This document shows positions 12,457 to 24,510 of a stretch of DNA of 64,000 bases, one piece after another. Each line of letters begins with the position of its first letter. Positions within the stretch are counted from its first letter, which is position 1. A program made the position numbers and the translations under genes. The stretch is from Strongylocentrotus droebachiensis (Eukaryota; Echinodermata; Echinoidea; Camarodonta; Strongylocentrotidae): positions 1 through 64,000 of the forward strand of contig JAVYIG010000068.1 in assembly GCA_035222895.1 (NCBI GenBank), written 5' to 3'. Below the pieces are notes generated by a model that worked only from the letters and a program-made list of their open reading frames with translations, was not told the DNA's origin and made no database searches.

Positions 12457-13554
12457 GGATTTTCCGGCCAAATTCGCGAGTTTGTCATTTAAATTAATTT
12501 GTCTTGCGTTCAAATTCGACGGTTTTAGTGCTGTCAGAAATATCTTGGGTTTATATTCCTTTTTCTAGTTTTCAAATCTATGAAGTTTTCGTTAGAATCA
12601 TGTATGTTTCATTCAAATTAATGAATTATGTGCTTCTTTAGCTATTTGGTCATTCGATTTGGCGCAACACGATTTCTGACATCGCGAAGGTGTACTTTTA
12701 GCATTCGAATTCATTTGTAGCATTCAAATTAGCACTTTGTGCACTTAAATTGATGGTCAATATACATTTCTCGTTTATTAAACACTTTTTTATAGCTCAT
12801 TCCTTTTCTTTCAAGATTGAATTTGTTTTCACGTGTATTTCATCATATTTTATTTTCTTGCATTTATTCACTTTAATATATACTTTTAGATTTACCTGAT
12901 ATTCATCATCCTTTAAGTTTGATTGTTAAGAAGAAAAAAAAAGACTTACATCTACGGACTTGATGGTCTCAATATGTTTGTAAATGTAAACCATGTAAGT
13001 AAGTTGTTTGTCTTGTGTTTCATCATAAATTTATCACAATTTCATTATGGAGGAAGGGTACAATATTGTGACTGGGGTAGGTGTTTTTGTATCCCCACTT
13101 TTCCGGGGTATATGAACATGTCCGTTCAGAGATGCCATATCTCTTGATTTCGCCCCTTCTTTACCCAATGTCTGACTACACCCATATGCATTGTCCTCAA
13201 CATTAATAAATGGAATAACAGAAAACACTCTAATGGCAAATCATGCATTTAATTGTATTCTTTTAATACTGTAAACGTGTGTTGCATTTCTTCCCCCTAA
13301 CATTCCTAACTTGAATAAACATAATTCGAATACGAATGACAGGCGTTAATTTGAATGATAAGAATGACGCCTCGACAAGTTACGATTAATTTAAATGCTA
13401 GTTGAGCAGTTTCTAAATTAAATGACAGATCTATGAAACCCTTCGACCAAAATCCTAAATTAAATACCAAAACGGGAAAATTGAATGAAAACTGACATGG
13501 CAAAGCCAATCTGCGTTAACTTAAATGCAAAGTAAATGAATTCTAGGGAAATCC
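12457..13554. mobile_element. Foldback-like element with CATTYRAATT-rich arms
   Basis: The ends read GGATTTTCC and GGAAATCC. The left arm (about 12457-12760) contains repeated CATTCRAATT or CATTTAAATT words every 20-45 bp. The right arm (about 13225-13554) has the same words on the opposite strand. Spacers between the words are not alike. The centre is AT-rich with no recognisable gene. It lies just downstream of NOX5 and resembles 14461-16126. Confidence 0.65.
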
Positions 13555-13742
13555 TATACTAAAATGGACGATTCCACACACCGTGTCCCATTGGGCATAA
13601 GACTTTCTTTCATTAATTTATTTCATCCAAAAGTGAACATAATTATCTCTATATGACAATAGACTAATTATTCTTTATGTTAATCACTGATATTAGTGCA
13701 GACACTTAAACTAAAATTCATATAAACATTTTGACATATCAA

Positions 13743-13924
13743 CAGGCCCGTAGCCAGAGTTTCATGTTTGAGGGGGGGGGGGGGGGAGGGGGGCACATAC
13801 ATGACTTGTAATCGATCGAGGTAAACAAAAAAAGGGTCTAAAAAAGTTCAACCGATCTTGGAAATTTTTTGGGGGGCACGTGCCCCCCGGTGCCCCCCCC
13901 CCCCCCCCCGTGGCTACGTGCCTG
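13743..13924. mobile_element. hAT-type MITE related to 2202-2606
   Basis: The ends read CAGGCCCGTAGCCA and TGGCTACGTGCCTG, a near-perfect inverted pair, with G and C runs inside. The flanking 8-mers CATATCAA and CATATGAA differ at one position, as expected for an ageing hAT target duplication. Confidence 0.78.
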
Positions 13925-13934
13925 CATATGAAAA

Positions 13935-14195
13935 CACTTTTTACTTCTTGTATTATGGTCAGATGGTTGTGAGAGCTCAGTTAAGTTGTTCTCAAACAAT
14001 CAAATTTCTAGGAGACGACGGACTATTTCTCAACTGCCATCGTTCCACTATAACTAGCAAGATCTCAAAAACTGTAATACACAGTTTTTATTTGACTCAT
14101 TTAGACACAGTGGTCCACGCGTGTGGAATAATCTCACAGTGGAAATAAAGAGTTCAGCAAATATAACTGCATTTAAAGCAAAGTTAAAAAGAGTA
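13935..14195 (+). pseudogene. LINE reverse-transcriptase C-terminal fragment
   Basis: A frame reads FRHSGPRVWNNLTVEIKSS and then ITAFKAKLKRV before a stop at about 14195. The GPRVWN motif is typical of the C-terminus of CR1/jockey-type LINE proteins. Upstream coding sequence is missing or scrambled. The 3' tail is interrupted by the foldback at 14461-16126 and resumes at 16127-16178 with AATAAACTGAACTGAACT. Confidence 0.72.
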
Positions 14196-14460
14196 TAATA
14201 TTGATTATTATTCTTCTTTTTTCTGCATTGAATTTACAATTACCACCCCCCCCCCCCCACCCTCCCTGTATGATTGCTGGTGTTTGTTGGTGCAGTGTGT
14301 TACTGATTAATCTGCATAGTTTTGTATTTTGTTATTGCAATTGTTTATACCATATATTTTTTCATTTTACTGGGAACTACTCCATACAAGTTTTTATAAA
14401 CTTTTTTGTAGTTTCCGTTTTTTTCTCTTACTATGTATATTTGCCATTTTTGCATATATA

Positions 14461-16126
14461 GGATTTCTCGGTCAATTTCGTAAGCTTTTCATTCGTTTTG
14501 ATACAAAGTTCATTCAAATTCGCGAAATAAAGCTGCCGGCGTGTAAATTTTATTCAAAATAACACTTTTTTCATTTTATTTACTTATTCGGTCAATGGAT
14601 TTAGCACTTGTTTCATTCAATTTAACAACCGCTTACAAATGCGCAGTTTGCATTCATTTCCGTCAACAATGGCAAATCGGACGTCCGCACCATTCAATTT
14701 CACTTTGGGTCATACTAAATAACAAAGTTTTCATTCATTTTCGCCTATCTTTACAAACTGATGGTATACATGGTATATGCACATGTTTCTCATGATTAAA
14801 CAAATGAGTTATATAACATGTATTTTCATTCTTGGTCGATATCCGGTGATGTGTTTTTTAGAAAGAGGGTTAAACAACTCTAGATATAAGATTGGTCATA
14901 ATCTTACTGATGTTCTCATCACGGACTTTATAGTACTCGGTCACCTTTTGGAAGTGATATTACGTAGACTAACATGATAATGTCATGCATGATGTAATTA
15001 TGATCATTAAAATATAACCAAAACAAGATTTCAGATTGTATACGTGTATTCTTTTAGTTTATGTCCATAATTATGACATGAGTTATTGAGATGTGCGCGC
15101 AGTGAGAAAACGATGTATCAAACTCATTAATGATTGTGTAGCGCTATTGTGATTGTGCTTGTTACTGTATGTGATCGTGATTGTAGTTGAGATGGTGATT
15201 ACAAATGTGACTGAGATGGTAATTGTGACTGTGATCCCGATCGTGACTGTGATTCAGTGTGATGGTGATTCAGATTTTGATGACGGTGATTATAATTGTG
15301 ATTGAACTGATACTCATGGATTGATCTTAACATGTTCAATACAGACTAAATATAATTTACACAAATATAAATGGCTTCAAAGAGATTACGAACATCGAAT
15401 AAACTATCCCCCCCCCCAAAAAAAAAACATAAAAAAAAAAAATCAATGTATAGAGTGTTGACCCCCCCCCCCCCACCATTATTGTACGCCACTCCAATAA
15501 ATACAACTGTAGTCTGTAAACACGTCACATTCTTTGCATGCACTTATATCATTGCATTTTTATCAAAAGACACTCTTGCCAAGAAGTAACTTCTTGCTCT
15601 TGCTTATAGTTCCATGCTAATTCAATATTGATGTGGCTAGGTTATATCAAGAATCTTGGTTATATCTACTTAACAAAATCGTTCAGTTGCTAAATAGTGA
15701 TGATTTAGTTGGTATACACCCCTATTGAGGACAAATAACATGTTTGTTGCTTACCATCCCATACAATTTGAAATGGATTTAGCATGGAACTAAGTTTGCG
15801 GGGTTCTCATATCTGGGTAAGAATTACATGTTTAATTTGTCTGCAAAACGTGTAAAATTGTATGCAAAGAAACAAATTTGAATTCACGGAAGACGCTATT
15901 ACGTAATCGCGAATCGTCTCGCTTTAAATTGAATGAAAATGTTACGAACAAGAAACACGTTTTAATTCGAATGAAAATAAAATGTTTTTGAATAATCGTT
16001 TTATGAATTTAAATGCTAAAGAACGATATTGAACGAAAAATAACAGCTGCGGTGACAGAATCAGCGAAATTGAATGAACATAAAATGAATTTGTGTGGCC
16101 AACTTACGAAAGTGACTTAGAAATCC
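14461..16126. mobile_element. Foldback-like element inserted in a LINE 3' tail
   Basis: The ends read GGATTTCT and AGAAATCC. The left arm (to about 14780) has many CATTCAATTT-like words in one orientation, and the right arm (15830-16126) has them inverted. Flanks TGCATATATA and CATATTATAA suggest an imperfect target duplication of 8-9 bp. The interior holds a degenerate GTGATT minisatellite (about 15160-15330), a homopolymer patch (15400-15475) and a small TA-flanked MITE (15609-15790). Confidence 0.68.
15609..15790. mobile_element. TA-flanked MITE nested in the foldback
   Basis: The inverted ends GTTCCATGCTAA and TTAGCATGGAAC are perfect over 12 bp, and TA is found on each side. This fits a Tc1/mariner-type non-autonomous element of 182 bp. 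Confidence 0.7.
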
Positions 16127-16554
16127 CATATTATAATATTGTTTTTATGCTTGAGAAAAATTAATAAACTGAACTGAACTGATATGTGTAGATTTCTGTG
16201 AATAACATGAAGTTTCCATTTTGGAATAAATTAGATTCCTGTAATTAAAACGTGCTACAGACATGTAGAACAATTAGATTTATTTACACTGATTCACTTG
16301 TCAATATAGACATTTTGACTGAATGCCAGGTGGTTCAAATCACATACAAGGCTTATGTACAATAAATCATTGTATACATTGCATATGGTAGAGATGAGAT
16401 CGATGGAGGTGCCTCCACAAACTGCTCCACCACAGTATTTGTCTGCCCCTCTATCCACATGTCTCTCGATCTCTTTCTCTCTCTCTTTCTCTCTCTCTTC
16501 CTTTCACTCTCTCTTCATCTTGTTCTCCCTCTTACCATAATAATAATCACTATA

Positions 16555-16800
16555 ATAAAGTTCACTCCAAATTTTATTTAACCGAAACGGAAATTCTTTT
16601 TGCCCAAATGATCGTGAGCCCGACAGCCACTGAGCAGCGCCAGATCGACGTTGCTCTATTCCTTATTGTTGAACGCCAAACAAGGTAGCAGCAACTCCCA
16701 CCTTTTAATGTCTTTTGGTATGACGCGGCCGGGGTTCGAACCCACGACCCTCCGGTTGTGAGGCGGACGCTCTACTGACTGAGCCAACACTCCGGTGATA
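16555..16800 (-). mobile_element. tRNA-derived SINE
   Basis: On the minus strand an A-box-like TGTTGGCTCAGTCAGTAGAG is followed by a B box GGTTCGAACCC (about 16732-16743), then about 170 bp of unrelated tail ending in AT-rich repeats. The tRNA-like part would not fold as a complete tRNA with intact acceptor ends, so a SINE is preferred to a tRNA gene. Confidence 0.75.
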
Positions 16801-17661
16801 TATCCCTTCTCTCTGCCTATCCCCCCCCCCCCTGTTTCTGTTTCCTTCTCTCATTGCTCTCTCAGCCGTCATCAGCTTCCAGGCAAAATATCAATGCATT
16901 ACACCTGTGTATAGAGAGACAGCTGAAGATAAAATGCTCGAACCCCAAACCTATCACCATGCCAACGTTATTGAGTATTAGTACCTCCCCTTTCCCTTTG
17001 AAGGCGTATGTCTATTCTACAGTACGACTGAACGCATCTTTAGGCATCACAAGTAGGGGAAGGGGAGCGGGTTGCCCCCTTCAAAATTCAAAAAATCTTT
17101 CGGCAATTACACGATTCATTGATGTCGGTTAAGTCGTAGATTTGTAAGAAATCGACTACGAATAAAAAAGAAAGGGAAGATATGATTTCGTTCCTTTTTC
17201 GCTTGTTGGTCTAACGTTAGGAAATTGGTCTGACCCCCCCCCCCTCCCCCCCCCCCCCGCCCCCCACGCCCTTAAAAACCTTCCGGCTATGCCCTGGGTA
17301 CACATGATAGTGACAGATGCTCGAGTGTATTTGAACGACAGAGTTTGCCTTGACAACCCCTGTATTCAATTACATTTTGTTTGATATACTGGTAGATTTT
17401 TTAGTATAATGAAAATTTATCTCATTATAATCAGATCGCTCTTCAATTTGACACAAGTGTTTTTTTCATTTTCTGACCACATCGCGTACCTAATAATAAC
17501 AATTTAAACAGAATGTTCCTTATTCCTCCCATCTCCCTGCAAACCCTGATTATACTGTTGCAGCAAAACGGTCATATGAAAATCTGTAGTAGTGACTTTT
17601 AAAACATTAGGCCTACAGATTGATTTATGACATAATTGCTGATTTTGATTGAGTTTAATTG

Positions 17662-17749
17662 ATGGCTGACGACGTGGCAAGCACTTCTACTGGAGAAGGA
17701 ACCTCGCTGTTACCACCAGAAGAACCAACAGGGCAGCACGGTGATTATG
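17662..17749 (+). CDS. Candidate alternative first exon (a) of the SLC44A gene
   Basis: An ATG opens 29 codons beginning MADDVASTST and ending GQHGDY, followed by G and a good donor (GTAAGAAT). The exon ends in phase 1 after a Tyr codon, exactly like the first exon at 52383-52446. It could therefore splice in frame to the common exon at 60014, which begins with the last two bases of a Gly codon. In human SLC44A2 alternative first exons also join near a Tyr-Gly. The intron would be 42 kb and would contain other genes. Expression is unproven. Confidence 0.55.
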
Positions 17750-17903
17750 GTAAGAATATTGGGCAGAAATTATTCCTTTTTATGAATTAACATTTATGAC
17801 TAATCAATAGCTGGACAAGATACAATGAAGAGTGAAAATCCAAATGATAAGGAACAATTCTCGAGAATAACATTGCTTTACATTATTCCATTTATCTGGT
17901 GTT

Positions 17904-18050
17904 GGGGTGTCGTGGTATAGTGGTTCATTCACGTGACTCTCAATCCATGAATTTGGGGTTCGAATCCCAGCCAGGGTAATGATTATTGCAGGATACGCAG
18001 GATGAGTAGTATCAGGCAATACTGATGTGTCCAAGAAATGATTAACCATA
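17904..18050 (+). mobile_element. tRNA-derived SINE
   Basis: GGGGTGTCGTGGTATAGTGG gives an A-box-like start, and GGTTCGAATCC at 17957-17967 is a B box. A short unrelated tail follows. It is different in sequence from the SINE at 16555-16800. Confidence 0.7.
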
Positions 18051-18359
18051 TTTTATTCCGAAGTTCTCTATTCCTGTATACAGATAACACGATTGCAACT
18101 ACTTTCTAAAATTCAACCCGAGGTAATTTTTCAATAGCCTTGTGCGTCATCTTTGAAATGTGCGAACATGACGATGAGGTATTACGTAATCCCAACATGA
18201 TTCCTATGGGATGTAGCCTACATCAGAATATTGAACTGCCCTTGACTGAGTTCATTTTTGAAAAATAATCGCGATCGTGTTCGATATCTCCCTTACTTTT
18301 AAACATGTACATTGTCATTGTATGGTATGTATTTAAAAAAAGTATAAATTTACTAATCT

Positions 18360-18610
18360 TCATGGATTCACCAAGCCTGATGAAAATAAGATTTTACAAT
18401 GATTGTGAAAGAACACGACAGTGTCACTCTTTAGAGCTTATAAGTGGTCCTATATCAGCAAACGGCATTTTTTAATATTATTTAAATAACGTCATCACAA
18501 TCGCCATCATCATTATCATTATCATCACCACCATCACCACCACCACCACCACCACCACCACCACCACCACCACCGCCGCCGCCGCCGCCGCCACCACCAC
18601 CACCACCACC
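18360..18610 (+). repeat. Segment shared with 36330-36510, ending in a CAC/CCG triplet tract
   Basis: The stretch containing AGAGCTTATAAGTGGTCCTA and AATAACGTCATCACAATCGC recurs with differences at 36410-36490, immediately upstream of candidate first exon (b). After it, 18520-18610 is a (CAC)n/(CCG)n microsatellite. Confidence 0.7.
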
Positions 18611-18939
18611 ATTATCAGCATATTAGCTGCATGCTTGGACCATGGATGACATAATTATTGCCCATCTCCCCGCCTCTGGAAAAAAGACAATTAAATGCGT
18701 GATACCAAAGAGATATCCTCCTTGGTGATACTGTGCGAGGAAGACCTTCAACCGTACAAACTCTGAAAAAATTGGACAAAGACAGAGAAATAACACAAGA
18801 TTTTAGTGGTAGTAGCTCGATCAATCCGTGCAACGACTGACTCCAATATTCATACATATTCGATGTATTCTATTCCTTTAGCATTGTTAATAAAGGTTGT
18901 GTGTTTTTGTTTTTGTTCTTTTTAGTTTTCATTGTACTT

Positions 18940-19625
18940 TCTTAGGTTAATATTGTATTTTCATATCTTTAGGGAAATATGGTAAGCCGGAAAAGAATAA
19001 TCAAAAGGGAAAACAATGCTCAACTTGTATAGTAAGCGGGCTCATATAAAGTGTGTGGGTATTAGTAATAACCAATATAATACCTCTCATGTTCTTTTTT
19101 TTTTAACTGGGAATGTGCGAAATGTCTTTTGAGGTACCTTCCTGCATAATTATATTCCCGATAATGGTAAAAATGTGAACACAAATCAGGGTGAAAACAA
19201 AGTGAATAATCAGCATAGTGATAGTTCGTTGAAATATCCTGAATTACAAGAACAAAAACTGAACATGTTGTATTTAAATGTTTGTAATTTACTTCGCAAT
19301 ATTGGTAAAATAAGTTATCTAATGCATCAAAACGATGTTCACATTCTTGCCTTAAATGAAACCTGGTTAGACGATTCTGTCTCTGATAACGAAATTAATA
19401 TTGATGGTTTTAATATAATCCGTGAGAACAGAAATAGAAGGGGAGATGGGGTAGCAGTTTTTATTTCTAACTCATTAAGCTTTGGAATATTGCGTCATTC
19501 CTCTTTTGCCACTTTAGGAATTGTATGTATCCTGGTAAGAAATAAGGATATGAAACCGTTTTTGTTTATACTTGGTATAGACCACCAGGTAGCAATAATA
19601 TTTTATTCGATTCAATTTCAATTTT
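18940..19625 (+). pseudogene. LINE endonuclease-domain fragment
   Basis: The open frame 19175-19627 contains LNMLYLNVCNLL, HILALNETWLDD, INIDGFNIIRENR and GDGVAVFISNSL, which are the N-terminal blocks of the AP-endonuclease domain of CR1/L2-like LINEs. Upstream, 18990-19160 has a Cys-containing decayed stretch. After 19570 the frame slips: WYRPPGSNNILFDS is read in another frame, and then the element is truncated. Confidence 0.8.
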
Positions 19626-19835
19626 AATTTTCATTTATTTCCACAGATTCATAAAAGACAATATAAATTACAATCAAATATAAAAGCATTAAAACAAAAG
19701 ATGAACCTGCAGAGGCGGTGATCAAAAGCCACAGAGGTTTATCGAGGGTCATCCCCTGCTTAAAATTACAATATTAAATTACAACAATTTTTGTTAAAAT
19801 TAAACAATAAACACAAACAAAAACATATAAATATT

Positions 19836-20120
19836 AGTTCAGTTCAGTTCAGTTCATTTATTTCAATCATAAAACCATAACATAATATATATACAAAAGT
19901 AACATGAAACAATCATAATCTTATAATATTAGAATTAAGAAATTGGAGACTAAAAAGGAAGTTTGAAAAACTTGTAAGTATAATAGTCCCCTGACATAAA
20001 TAATAAATAACGAGATTACATGGTTGTACACGTTACGACAATAATAACAATATATAAATAAAATACTACACATTATAGATACACACACACACACACACAC
20101 ATACACGTTCACGGTGTAAA
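19836..20120 (-). mobile_element. LINE or SINE 3' end, minus strand
   Basis: It opens with AGTTCAGTTCAGTTCAG, the complement of the GAACTGAACT tail seen at about 16165-16178, followed by AT-rich sequence and an (AC)n run at 20083-20100. No coding sequence remains. Confidence 0.5.
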
Positions 20121-20254
20121 ACGGGGAACATGTGGTGAACCATACAAACCGATGACTCTTTTTCTTAAAGGATATACGACAAAATAAAGATGTTTTCAGA
20201 TCACAATTAATGTTATAAGTATTTTATTTGGTCGTTGGGACTTCTATTTTAAAC

Positions 20255-20910
20255 TTTGAAAAAATCGAGGACCTCTCATACTTTCATTTAAACTAAGGAC
20301 ACATATGACTTCAGGTACTCCTTATTATTTTCTTTGGGGACCGAGGACACACCCACTTATAAAAGATTTCCCCCTGGAAATCGAGGACACATCCTGTATA
20401 TAGCTTTTTATTAGCTGACTATTCTTTTTCCACTGAAACCGAGGACAAACACATTCTGTATAACATATTAATTGAGACAAGGACACCACACTGTATAATA
20501 TTCCCCCATGAGGACCGAGGACAAATTTCTGTACTAAAATACCAAGTAAACCGAGGACACATACCTCATAAATTCCGCTAGGAACTGAGGACCTACATTG
20601 TATGGTGTATAAGCCTTGGTAAGGAACCGAGGACACATGCTTTACTAACTTCTTCAGTGAACCGAGGACACATACCTCATAAATTCTGCTGGGAACCGAG
20701 GATCTTTGCTGTATCAGCTTTGCTAAGGAACCGAGGATACATACTGTTACAATGTCCTAGTACCGAGGACACATAATTTATTGAAATCCGTAGGAAACGA
20801 GGACACTATATGTATTTTTGTATATGTCTTGTATTACCTTTCCTTAGAAACTGAGGACACATACTGTAGGCCTATTTTAATATTCCTTGGGAACCGAGGA
20901 CAATTACTTA
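20255..20910 (+). repeat. Interspersed array of the core AACCGAGGACACATAC
   Basis: About 17 copies of a 10-16 base core (consensus AACCGAGGACACAT) recur at intervals of roughly 33-60 bp, for example near 20336, 20376, 20436, 20511, 20548, 20624, 20658, 20727, 20760 and 20890. Spacers differ in sequence and length. No protein-coding frame runs through the array. Confidence 0.85.
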
Positions 20911-20965
20911 TCAATTTTCAAAGGGCTCTGAAAACATATATTTTGATGATTTTCCTAGTGACATA

Positions 20966-21883
20966 CAGTACTTTTATGTCCAAAGGTAACCGACGAGAGG
21001 TATTGTATTAATTTGCCATTGGAAGCAAGGGTTTCTAATTAAGCCAGGTCAATGAGGTCATATGATAAAATGTGATGCTAACTTTAAAACAAAATTTCCT
21101 AAGACATCTGAAAATGTTGACCCATAAAATAATTCAGGTATACATATTTGAATGAATATGAAAACAATGAATGAGCACGTTAAAGTAACTGTCGCCACTG
21201 ATTTTCATTGTGCATTTGTGTTAAATAAAGAAGAAATAATTATTGTTTTGTCTTGTTTCTTTCTCTCTTCTCAGTACTTTTATGTCCAAAGGTAACCGAC
21301 GAGAGGTATTGTATTAATTTGCCATTGGAAGCAAGGGTTTCTAATTAAGACAGGTCAATGAGGTCATATGATAAAATGTGATGCTAACTTTAAAACAAAA
21401 TTTCCTAAGACATCTGAAAATGTTGACCCATAAAATAATTCAGGTATACATATTTGAATGAATATGAAAACAATGAATGAGCACGTTAAAGTAACTGTCG
21501 CCACTGATTTTCATTGTGCATTTGTGTTAAATAAAGAAGAAATAATTATTGTTTTGTCTTGTTTCTTTCTCTCTTCTCAGTACTTTTATGTCCAAAGGTA
21601 ACCGACGAGAGGTATTGTATTAATTTGCCATTGGAAGCAAGGGTTTCTAATTAAGACAGGTCAATGAGGTCATATGATAAAATGTGATGCTAACTTTAAA
21701 ACAAAATTTCCTAAGACATCTGAAAATGTTGACCCATAAAATAATTCAGGTATACATATTTGAATGAATATGAAAACAATGAGCACGTTAATCTAACTGT
21801 CGCCACTGATTTTCATTGTGCATTTGTGTTAAATAAAGAAGAAATAACTATTGTTTTGTCTTGTTTCTTTGTTTCTTCTATAT
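20966..21883 (+). repeat. Three tandem copies of a 306-bp unit
   Basis: Copies start at 20966, 21272 and 21578 with CAGTACTTTTATGTCC and are almost identical. The third carries a small deletion near 21779. Each unit contains TTAAATAAAGAAG and a T/GT-rich stretch (TGTTTTGTCTTG). At the unit junction is a pyrimidine run ending CTTCTCAG. No long reading frame is present. Confidence 0.93.
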
Positions 21884-22528
21884 CACTACATGCACATATT
21901 AAAAATTGAGGTATTTACTACTCACTCATCATCTCAACACTCTCATGACAATTTATCCAAGATGTCAGACTTCATATATTACAAGCCAGTGCTACAATTC
22001 ATTCAAAGTCGTGCAGTACTGGTGTAGGCCCTTACAAGATTTGTTTTAAGGGGGGGGGGGATTCCCTCTTATTGTACCCTGGCATAATGGCAAGGTGAAG
22101 ACCCCCCCCCCCCCTTTTTTTTTGCGTGATTGTCTAATCGGCCTGGTTAATGGTTCTACAGTTATAATAGTTCCGACGACACAGCCTTAGAAAACAGTGT
22201 AAAACATTAGTTATACAGTATTTTACGTTTCTTTATAACAATGAAACAACCATTTAATCAGAAAAAGTTAAACACAATGGAACACTTAAAAGGGTAACAA
22301 AATGGTATTGGTAACACAATTCACAGGATTATCATGGTCCTACAGTAATTGCCCTCATACTACCAATCAATTGAAATCTTTATCAACGATCTTTATCAAC
22401 GATAATAAATCATACCTGCGGAATGTAAACTACAAAACGAACAAGGTTCTGGAAAACTTGGTATTTGGTCATGAATAGAAAAGACGGCTTCATCTCTGTT
22501 TATCATGTCAGAATGCTGCTTCAATGTT

Positions 22529-23000
22529 ACACGATCTTCAGGTACATGTATAACATTCTCATGCAACGACATTAAGATGAGCCCCTCAGATACAATCAAA
22601 CAATTATACATAAGAGGTACCAGATTAAGACACTTTTAAAACAAACAAAACTTGTAAAATATTTTAAATCCCAAAGAAGATCGAACGATCTTCAGGTCCA
22701 TGTATAACAATTTTCATGTAACGACATTAAGATAAGCCCTTCACATACAATCACACAATTATACATAACAGGCAACAGATAAAGGCTGTTTCAAAACAAA
22801 CAAGACTTGTAAAATCTTTTAAATCCCAAAGAAGATCGTTTGATCTTCAAGTACATTAATAACATTCTCATGTAACGACATTAAGATACAGCCAATGTAA
22901 GCCTTTCAGATGCAATCATATAATTATACATAAGAGGTAACAATTCAAGGCTATTTTAAAACAAACAAAACTTGTAAAATCTTTGAAATGCCAAAGAAGT
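22529..23000 (+). repeat. Three diverged tandem copies of a 156-bp unit
   Basis: Units begin at about 22529, 22685 and 22841 with GATCTTCAGGTACATG or variants, and contain AACGACATTAAGAT and CAAACAAAACTTGTAAAAT. They lie downstream of the 3' end of the minus-strand gene at 24511-31914. Confidence 0.85.
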
Positions 23001-24510
23001 TTTTGAATGTAAAAGTAATAGCTTAACAGTTGAATACACAAACTACATGTGTACTAATAATATGCATATATAATAGCGCATAATATAAAAGGTCGTTATT
23101 AGCTTTACATATAGATACAAAAAAACATACAAAAGATGCAAGAAATATTAAAATTATTAAAACAAGGAAAACTTATCAAACAAAAATTATAAACAGCCTC
23201 TACGCACTTTTCAAAGCAAACTGAATCAAAAACAAAAAACGAAACATATTCTTCAATTTGATAAAAGAAATAAGATTACTGTAAGAACAGAAGAGTAATA
23301 GAATTATGATATGGGATATATAACAAATGTCATAGCTGAAATTATATTGAATAATTAAATAATAACATTTACTGAAAAACGTTTATTTTAGAAGATTTTT
23401 GAGTAATAAGAGAGAACCGGCATCACGGCTGTACTGTAGGAGACTGTTCCAAAGGGAAATGGCCATTACAGTGAATATGCAGTTACCATAGTACTTAGTA
23501 TGGGATTTCGGGATTTCGGGAGTTGAAGACGATTGCGCTGTTGGGATATCAAGGCAAGTGGAAAGGTTTCGTATAAGGGTGCATTAGATCCTAAATATAG
23601 GAAGGAGCCTGTTCTCTCAAAGCCTTACAGGTGAGTAGGAAAATTAAAAAACAAGCAACGTCATAAAAGAATATTTCCTAGGATTGTTATTGCAACCATG
23701 TGAATAATATTCAAGGCAAGTGACCATGTGGTATGTCTAGGCTATTTATCTTTATCATTATACATGTACTGTACAATTATGATATAAACTTGATGCTCCA
23801 TTCTTCTAAATTTTGGTGTAAGCGGCATTTGATTTGAGTCATTGGCTTTGAAGAGAAAATACATATATATATATATATATATCTATGATATATATATTAA
23901 ATGTTTACTAAGTCAACAAACTCATGCTGCATTGATAGAATTCCCTTGAAAGCAACCATTCTTTGACTTGTACAACATAATCGCTTATTTTCTACATAAC
24001 TACCTAATCAAACAAGTAACTTTTAAAAACAAAAATTTAGAAAATAATCTGTACAACTGTAACAATTATTAGAGTTTCATTTGTAGATAAGGTATCATAA
24101 ACTTCTTAAGGGTTTGTTTTTGTTTGTTCTTGTTGTGAGGGAGGGGAACTGGTACAAATAACTGCATCCAGTGAAAGATAAGAAGAAAGGAAGTCATTTG
24201 CAAAACAGAGAGATTCTTTCAAAAGGTTCTGAGTGAGTACATTCAATTCCAGTTTTAAAAAGGGCAACAAAATACTTGTAAGACAATCGAATTATTATCC
24301 CAATGCTTTATGAGACCTACAAGGAATTGTCTCTATAAACAATGCCATCAACATTTGTTTAATTATGTATGTACTACTGTAGAAGTGTACTAATGAAATA
24401 CACTGTACAAGAAATGCTCGCTTCTACCTGACAAGGTGAGATAAATGTCACTTTCTGGGAGTTCAATTATTATATGAACATGTAACAAATAATGAATATC
24501 ACAAATTGTA
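23001..24510. other. AT-rich non-coding stretch
   Basis: I see no credible gene here. About 23397-23640 resembles a dispersed non-coding repeat, and 23863-23900 is an (AT)n run. Part of 24200-24510 may be 3' untranslated sequence of the minus-strand gene whose stop codon is at 24511-24513. Confidence 0.5.

Noticed and set aside
13858..14148. 96-codon plus-strand frame
   Set aside because: It starts inside the hAT MITE and runs across the LINE remnant in the wrong frame.
16726..16795. tRNA gene on the minus strand
   Set aside because: A and B boxes are present, but a SINE-like tail follows and I could not build a full cloverleaf with paired acceptor ends.
20255..20910. CRISPR-like array
   Set aside because: Cores are imperfect, spacer lengths vary widely and the host is clearly a eukaryote with introns; treated as an interspersed repeat array.
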